Source: Tissierellales bacterium
GTDB taxonomy: Bacteria > Bacillota > Clostridia > Tissierellales > Sedimentibacteraceae
Assembly: GCA_018433765.1 (NCBI GenBank)
Contig: JAHDQO010000003.1
Coordinates: 124,001 to 188,000 of the forward strand
Direction of reading: 5' to 3'
DNA length: 64,000 nt
The notes beneath the pieces were generated by a model, which worked only from the letters and a program-made list of their open reading frames with translations, was not told the DNA's origin and ran no database searches. This document shows, in pieces, positions 58,846 to 64,000 of the stretch. The first letter of the stretch is position 1. The number at the start of each line of letters is the position of its first letter. Position numbers and translations under genes: made by a program.

Positions 58846-60141
58846 ATGACTTATGATATATTGCTTAAAAATGCAAATATAATTGATCATGAAGGCAAGA
58901 TATCAACAAATATTAATATCTATATTAAGGATGGATTAATTACTAATATAACTGATGACATTTATGAAGAAATAACAAAAGAAGTTATTGATTGCAGTAA
59001 TTACTTTGTAACACCCGGATTGGTTAATTTGCATACGCATACTCCTATGAATGTTTTTAAGGGTATAGCAGAAGATGTAAATGCTGACGATTGGTTTAAT
59101 ACAGAGATTTGGCCGTATGAAAGTAAAATGACAGAGGATGATGTATATGTGGGTTCACTTGCTGCAATAAAGGAAATGATTGATAATGGTGTTACAGCAT
59201 TTGCAGACCATTATTTTTGTGCTGATAGAATATGTGATGCTGTAATAGAAACAGGCATTAAAGCTGATATTGCACCAACTGTATTTGGTATGAGTGAAGA
59301 CTTTAATGAAACTCTAGAAAAAGTAACAAATATGATTAAGGAAAAGAAAGACATAAGTAGCAGACTTAATGTAAGAATGGGTCCTCATGCTCCTTATACT
59401 TGTCCAAATGATACTTTAAAAAAGATAATTAATAGAGCAAAGGAATTAAATGTAGGAATCCATCTGCATGTTTCTGAAAATCAACAGCAGGTTGACGAAA
59501 GCTTAAAGATTTATGGTCAAACTCCATTTGAAAGGGTAAATGATGCGGGAGGCTTTGATATACCATGTATAATTGCTCATGGTTTATGGATTACCCAAGA
59601 TGACAGAAAATATTTAAATGATAATACATATATTGCAGTTTGCCCAAAAACATATATGAAATTAAGCTTAGGATTAGGACATATTTGGGATAATAGTAGC
59701 GAACTTCCTTTGTGTACTGGAACAGATAGTGCTGCAAGTTCTAATACTTTGGATCCTATTGAGCAAGCTAGATTGTTTGCGTTAATAGGTAAATATACAA
59801 AGTATGCTCCGAATTCTTTTATTCTTAGTGATATATGGAAAATGCTTATGAGAGGTCATGAAGCTTTACCATTTAATTCAGGAAAAATAGAAGAAAATTA
59901 TGCTGCTGATCTTGTCATATGGGATTTTAAACTTCATAATACAGCACCTATTTATAATCCTCTTGCGTCAATCATTTATAGTTCTAACTCTAGCAATGTT
60001 CTTTACAACATTGTAGATGGCAAAATATTAAAAAGAAATGGTGTTGTCGAAACAGTTTCAGAGAATTTAGTAAATGAATTAAGTAAAGTTTCAAATGATA
60101 TTTTAAGAAGAGGTAAAGGTAAAACAAATTTAGTTTTTTAA
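58846..60141 (+). CDS. amidohydrolase of the TrzA/SsnA/MtaD deaminase group
   Basis: 431 aa, preceded by AAGGAGGA. The metal-binding NLHTHTPMN, HLHVSE, IAHGLW and GTDSAASSN motifs are all present in order, as in aminohydrolases acting on adenosine-type or triazine-like rings (5-methylthioadenosine/S-adenosylhomocysteine deaminase is the commonest in anaerobes). The exact substrate is uncertain. It is monocistronic and ends in a terminator holding copy C of the 147-bp element. Confidence 0.88.
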   Translation: MTYDILLKNANIIDHEGKISTNINIYIKDGLITNITDDIYEEITKEVIDCSNYFVTPGLVNLHTHTPMNVFKGIAEDVNADDWFNTEIWPYESKMTEDDVYVGSLAAIKEMIDNGVTAFADHYFCADRICDAVIETGIKADIAPTVFGMSEDFNETLEKVTNMIKEKKDISSRLNVRMGPHAPYTCPNDTLKKIINRAKELNVGIHLHVSENQQQVDESLKIYGQTPFERVNDAGGFDIPCIIAHGLWITQDDRKYLNDNTYIAVCPKTYMKLSLGLGHIWDNSSELPLCTGTDSAASSNTLDPIEQARLFALIGKYTKYAPNSFILSDIWKMLMRGHEALPFNSGKIEENYAADLVIWDFKLHNTAPIYNPLASIIYSSNSSNVLYNIVDGKILKRNGVVETVSENLVNELSKVSNDILRRGKGKTNLVF

Positions 60142-60164
60142 TGAAGTAGCAGTCTTTTTTATTC

Positions 60165-60190
60165 AAGTATCTGTATTAATACAGATACTT
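60165..60190 (+). terminator. left duplicate of the amidohydrolase terminator hairpin
   Basis: AAGTATCTGTATTAATACAG continues to a perfect 26-bp palindrome ending at 60190. It is followed by the 147-bp element and not by Ts. Confidence 0.75.
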
Positions 60191-60191
60191 A

Positions 60192-60338
60192 GGCTATTGA
60201 CAAACCCGAATTTCATCGTTGCTGCCTCAATCGAGAATGCTCACGTATTTCTATATACGCTCCGCTTACTCGCTTTCGGCACGCCTCGAACTTCGAGTTT
60301 CTCAAAAGCCTATCATCTTGTTGACTTTGTCAACAATC
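60192..60338 (+). mobile_element. 147-bp terminator-inserted element, copy C
   Basis: It is identical to copy A at 142 of 147 positions by hand comparison, with the same ends and length. It lies between two copies of a terminator hairpin whose sequence is unrelated to those at copies A and B, which shows that the hairpins come from the target and not from the element. Confidence 0.82.
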
Positions 60339-60340
60339 TG

Positions 60341-60370
60341 AGTATCTGTATTAATACAGATACTTTTTTT
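60341..60370 (+). terminator. right duplicate of the amidohydrolase terminator with T-run
   Basis: AGTATCTGTATTAATACAGA (60341 on) repeats the left hairpin and is followed by TTTTTTT. Confidence 0.8.
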
Positions 60371-60585
60371 ATAGTTGAAAGTAATAAAAATCATAAATAT
60401 GGTAATAATTAGATTAGTAGCATTTTTTATGAATAAATTATCATAATGATAGTAAGAAAACCTTTACAAACGAAAAAAGACAAGTTATTATTAAAATGAA
60501 AAATATATAATATCAAAAATATCAAAATGATAACGATATTATATTATTTAAAATAACAATACTAAAATTTTAAGGAGTTGAAAAT

Positions 60586-61710
60586 ATGAAAAAGTCATTT
60601 GTTATTTTACTTATAGCTTTAATGGTAGTATCTATGTTTAGTGGGTGTGCACCAAAGGAACAAGATGTAGTTAAAATTGCAGTAGCTGCACCATTAACAG
60701 GAGATTTTGCTGAGTATGGTACAGGATTTAAAAACGCTGTTGAATTAATGGTAGAACAGTGGAACACAGATAAAGGTGGAGTTTTAGATAAAAAAGTTGA
60801 AGTAGTAGTATATGATGATAAAAACAATGGCGAGGAAGCTGCAACAATTGCAGAAAAAATTGTTGGAGATGCTGCAATAGCTGGTGTTGTTGGTCACTTT
60901 GCAAGTGGTGTTTGTATGGCTGCTTCTCCAACTTATCAAGAAGCAGGTATTGTCGAAATTTCACCATCAGCATCACATCCAGATTACTCAAGCGAAGGTG
61001 ATTACATTTTTAGAAATAATACTGTAATAAATGTAGAGGCAAGAGAAGCTATAGATATTGCAGTTAATGCTTTAAATGCAAAGAATATTGGAATATTATC
61101 AGTAAAAACTGACTGGGGAACATCTACAGCATCTATAGTAAAAGAAATAGCAAATGAATATGAAGGTGTATCAGTAGTTGAACATCAAGAAATTATAGAC
61201 GGTACAGTTGACTTTAGTCCAGTTGTTACAGCTTTTAACAAAGCTAAGCCTGATGTAGTTATTGTAGTCGGAATGTATAATGTTCTTGCTCCATTTGCTA
61301 CACAATATAAAGCTATTAATTCTGATATTAATTTTGTAGGTTTTTCAAATGCTTATAGTCAAGAACTTATAAATTTAGGAAAAGAATTTGTTGAAGGTGT
61401 ATATCTTCCAGCAATATTCTTCCACGGAAGTACAAATGAAAATATAAAAGGTTTTGTTGAAGCATATGAAGCAAAATATGGTTCAGCACCTAGTAGTTTA
61501 ACAGCACAAGCTTATGATTCAGCTGGAATTATACTATCTGCAATTGAAAATATAGAATCAACAGATAGAGCAGCTATTAAAGATGAATTATATAAAATTT
61601 CATATCCAGGTGTAACTGGCGAAACAACATTTAATGAAAATGGAGACGCACAAAAAACATTTGCGTGGTTGAAAGTTGAAAACGGTGCATTTGTTGAAGT
61701 AGATAAATAA
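60586..61710 (+). CDS. branched-chain-amino-acid-type ABC transporter substrate-binding lipoprotein (LivJ-like)
   Basis: 374 aa, preceded by AAGGAG. The signal peptide ends in the lipobox FSGC (Cys20). The receptor-ligand-binding fold shows VKIAVAAPLTGDFAEYGTGF, VGHFASGVCMAASPTYQEAG and ALTAQAYDSAGI-like SLTAQAYDSAGIIL. It binds a branched-chain amino acid or related small molecule outside the membrane. First gene of a liv operon that continues beyond the window. Confidence 0.9.
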   Translation: MKKSFVILLIALMVVSMFSGCAPKEQDVVKIAVAAPLTGDFAEYGTGFKNAVELMVEQWNTDKGGVLDKKVEVVVYDDKNNGEEAATIAEKIVGDAAIAGVVGHFASGVCMAASPTYQEAGIVEISPSASHPDYSSEGDYIFRNNTVINVEAREAIDIAVNALNAKNIGILSVKTDWGTSTASIVKEIANEYEGVSVVEHQEIIDGTVDFSPVVTAFNKAKPDVVIVVGMYNVLAPFATQYKAINSDINFVGFSNAYSQELINLGKEFVEGVYLPAIFFHGSTNENIKGFVEAYEAKYGSAPSSLTAQAYDSAGIILSAIENIESTDRAAIKDELYKISYPGVTGETTFNENGDAQKTFAWLKVENGAFVEVDK

Positions 61711-61749
61711 AATAGAAATTACTGAAACAATTTGAAAGGTGGGGATACT

Positions 61750-62628
61750 TTGCTGTTTCAACAAATATTTGATGGTTTAACTTTGGGAATGGTATATGCA
61801 CTAATAGCTGTAGGTTATTCACTTGTTTTCGGGATTTTAAGATTAGTTAATTTCTCTCATGGATCTGTTTATGCTTTTGGTGCGCATATTGCCCTTGTAG
61901 TAGCGGTATCAATGCAGTGGGGTATTTTCCCCGCTCTTGTAATAAGTATAATTTTTACTGGATTATTAGGAATAATGATTGACAAGATTAGTTTAAAACC
62001 TTTACGAGAAAAAAAATCTAAACCAATTGCAGCTTTAATAACTACTATTGGTGTGTCGTATATCATTCAAAATTTACTAATGATAATTTTCGGAAGTCAT
62101 AGTAAATGGTTCCCTAAGATATTCGACTATGGAATTATCAAGTTAGGTGATATTAGTATTAATTCAACTCAGTTATTCATTTTTCTTGTTTCTTTATTAC
62201 TCCTAGTATTCTTAACAATAATAATTCAAAAAACTAAAATTGGACTTGCAATGAGAGCTGTCGAGCAAAATCCGAAAGCAGCTCATCTAATGGGTATAAA
62301 TGTAAACTATATAATATCGTTTACCTTCTTTTTAGGCGGTGCTTCTGCTGCAATTGCAGGTACTTTAATAAGTGGATATTACCAAGTGGTATACCCTAAT
62401 ATGGGTTTTATTGCAGGATTAAAAGCATTTTCAGCTGCTGTATTAGGCGGAATAGGAGTTCTTTATGGTTCTGTAATAGGAGGACTTGTTGTAGGCTTAT
62501 CAGAGAGCTTTGCAGTTTCATATTTTGGCGGTGGTTACAGAGATGCAGTAGCTTTTGTAATACTGATTTTGGTTTTAATAATTAGACCAAAAGGTATATT
62601 TGGTAAGAAAGAAATTACTAAAGTATAA
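61750..62628 (+). CDS. LivH-type ABC transporter permease
   Basis: 292 aa from the TTG at 61750, after AAAGGTGGGG; a TTG at 61732 precedes that site. The N-terminus QQIFDGLTLGMVYALIAVGY and the loop GLAMRAVEQNPKAAHLMGIN are characteristic. About eight helices. It pairs with the LivM-like permease. Confidence 0.92.
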   Translation: MLFQQIFDGLTLGMVYALIAVGYSLVFGILRLVNFSHGSVYAFGAHIALVVAVSMQWGIFPALVISIIFTGLLGIMIDKISLKPLREKKSKPIAALITTIGVSYIIQNLLMIIFGSHSKWFPKIFDYGIIKLGDISINSTQLFIFLVSLLLLVFLTIIIQKTKIGLAMRAVEQNPKAAHLMGINVNYIISFTFFLGGASAAIAGTLISGYYQVVYPNMGFIAGLKAFSAAVLGGIGVLYGSVIGGLVVGLSESFAVSYFGGGYRDAVAFVILILVLIIRPKGIFGKKEITKV

Positions 62629-62642
62629 ACAGGGGGCAGGAA

Positions 62643-63671
62643 ATGAAAAATAGATTAATGGAAAATGTAAATAATTTTATAATGTTAATGGAAAAGAAAA
62701 AATCAGTAAAGTTTTCTGTTTATGGTGCAGTATTCTTAGTAATGTTGATAATTCCTAAAATTGGACTTCCAATGTTTATGGTTAGAATAATGACTATGAT
62801 TGGAATGTATGTAATTCTTTCAATGAGTTTAAATTTAATTACTGGCTATACGGGACAAGTATCTATTGGTCATGCTGGGTTCTGTGCTATAGGTGCTTAT
62901 ACTTCTGCTTTAATTAGTTTAAACTTTGGTACTAATTTCTTTATTACAGCTTTATTGGGTGCTGTTGTTGCTGGTATCTTTGGACTTTTGCTAGGACTTC
63001 CTACTCTTAGACTATCAGGAACATACTTAACAATAGCTACTTTAGGCTTTGGAGAAGTAATAAGGATGGTTATTTTAAATTGGGAAAGTTTAACTAATGG
63101 GCCTTTGGGAATTACGAAAATACCAAGACCTGTATTTTTCGGGATAGAGCTTACTTCATTAAATGGTGGTCTATATTATCTTGTTTGGATACTGGTGATT
63201 ATAACAACTGTAGTTATTTACAGGATAATAAGATCTAAAATGGGTAGAGCTTTAATGGCCATAAGAGAAGATGAACTGGTTTCTAAACTTATGGGAATAA
63301 AAACTGTAAATCTTAAGATATATGCATTTATAATATCTGCATTCTTTGCAGGATTAGCAGGAAGCTATTATGCACACATGATAAGATACATTGATCCAAA
63401 TACCTTTACTTTTGATACATCTATAATGATTATTAGTATAGTTATATTTGGAGGTATGGGAACAATAAAAGGAATGTTTTTAGGATCAGCTCTATTAATT
63501 TCATTCCCAGAAGTATTAAGATTTTTACAAGAATATAGATTTGTAGTATTTGGGTTAATATTAGTTTTAATGATTAGATTTAGACCGCAAGGTATTTTAG
63601 GTGGTCAAAGTAGAAGAGATTATAAAATGCCTAAAGGTGTTAACTTAGAAAAGATTATGAAAGAGGGTTGA
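62643..63671 (+). CDS. LivM-type ABC transporter permease
   Basis: 342 aa, preceded by AGGGGGCAGG. Signatures are LNLITGYTGQVSIGHAGFCA, LPTLRLSGTYLTIATLGFGE and GRALMAIREDELVSKLMGI. It forms the channel with LivH, and the ATPase gene starts 4 bp downstream. Confidence 0.92.
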   Translation: MKNRLMENVNNFIMLMEKKKSVKFSVYGAVFLVMLIIPKIGLPMFMVRIMTMIGMYVILSMSLNLITGYTGQVSIGHAGFCAIGAYTSALISLNFGTNFFITALLGAVVAGIFGLLLGLPTLRLSGTYLTIATLGFGEVIRMVILNWESLTNGPLGITKIPRPVFFGIELTSLNGGLYYLVWILVIITTVVIYRIIRSKMGRALMAIREDELVSKLMGIKTVNLKIYAFIISAFFAGLAGSYYAHMIRYIDPNTFTFDTSIMIISIVIFGGMGTIKGMFLGSALLISFPEVLRFLQEYRFVVFGLILVLMIRFRPQGILGGQSRRDYKMPKGVNLEKIMKEG

Positions 63672-63675
63672 TGAT

Positions 63676-64000
63676 ATGGCGCTTTTGGAAGTAAAAAATT
63701 TATCTAAACATTTTGGAGGATTAAAAGCTGTTGATTCTGTAAATTTTAAAGTTGAAAAAGGCGAAATAATAAGTATTATTGGCCCTAATGGAGCAGGAAA
63801 AACTACAATTTTTAATTTATTAACAGGTATTTATACTACAACATCAGGCCAGATTATTTTCGATAATAAGGAAATTCAAAATTTAACACCGCAGGAGATT
63901 GTAGGTCATGGAATGGCTAGAACATTCCAAAATATTCGATTATTTAAAGAACTAAGAGTAATTGAAAATGTTTTAATAGGAATGCATATACAAATTGATT
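63676..64000 (+). CDS. LivG-type ABC transporter ATP-binding protein, N-terminal part
   Basis: The first 108 codons are in the window. Walker A GPNGAGKTT is near residues 36-44, followed by MARTFQNIRLFKELRVIENV, the LivG-type Q-loop region. The gene is cut by the window end. Confidence 0.9.
   Translation, partial: MALLEVKNLSKHFGGLKAVDSVNFKVEKGEIISIIGPNGAGKTTIFNLLTGIYTTTSGQIIFDNKEIQNLTPQEIVGHGMARTFQNIRLFKELRVIENVLIGMHIQID

Overview
The window is AT-rich (about 30% G+C by eye), densely coded DNA from an anaerobic low-G+C Gram-positive bacterium, most likely a member of the Clostridia. The signs are strong AGGAGG ribosome sites, many TTG/GTG starts, lipoprotein solute-binding proteins, a selenocysteine formate dehydrogenase of the NADH-linked multi-subunit type, a hybrid cluster protein (Hcp), a giant BadF/DUF2229 activase and a two-gene SUF system. 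No rRNA, tRNA, CRISPR array or phage module was recognised. A genus cannot be named from the sequence alone.

Region 1 (1-25.98 kb) is a metal (iron) acquisition island. It starts with the tail of a UPF0718-type permease and a TIGR03943-type partner. A FecBCD-type importer with a SAM methyltransferase and a MarR regulator follows. Next come a divergent AraC regulator and a pair of YbtPQ/IrtAB-like ABC half-transporters, a complete Nik/Opp-type importer, an alpha/beta hydrolase, a zinc-ribbon protein, a second FecBCD-type importer, a Crp/Fnr-family regulator, and the BadF/DUF2229 activase with a second methyltransferase. Sequences close to the Fur consensus sit before most of these units (1352, 6871, 12228, 15777, 17464, 21279). 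This fits one Fur regulon, and a Fur-family gene lies at 47.2 kb.

Region 2 (26-35.3 kb) is accessory surface and stress functions: an amidase_6 protein, a response regulator/ABC-2 transporter/histidine kinase operon, a GNAT acetyltransferase, a MATE exporter with a CsoR-type repressor under a CsoR-like operator, and a large secreted serine hydrolase.

Region 3 (35.4-47 kb) holds a REP-associated tyrosine transposase (RAYT), ribosomal protein L25/Ctc, a PadR plus HAAS-FtsW pair under a 48-bp perfect palindrome, and a solute-binding protein/two-component/Crp-Fnr operon. That operon is divergent from a ferredoxin-Hcp operon. A cupin gene and a decayed histidine kinase follow.

Region 4 (47-64 kb) carries fur, a minimal sufC-sufB system, another Crp/Fnr paralogue and a formate dehydrogenase operon. 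The operon comprises NuoE-like, NuoF-like, a NuoG-FdhA selenoprotein, MobA, FdhD and a formate channel. An amidohydrolase and a branched-chain-amino-acid-type ABC operon cut by the window edge complete it.

Three observations stand out. (a) A 147-bp element occurs three times at about 97% identity, each time inside a rho-independent terminator, with the terminator hairpin duplicated on both sides. (b) A 14-bp dyad related to GTATCYACAGATAC sits at exactly the same distance (centre 29.5 bp before the -10 hexamer) in three promoters: the second fec operon, the BadF activase and fur. A different dyad has the same geometry before the hcp operon. This predicts Crp/Fnr-type class II activation linked to iron. 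(c) The formate dehydrogenase reads through UGA at codon 352, with a SECIS-like hairpin immediately downstream, and its leader carries four 13-bp tandem repeats.
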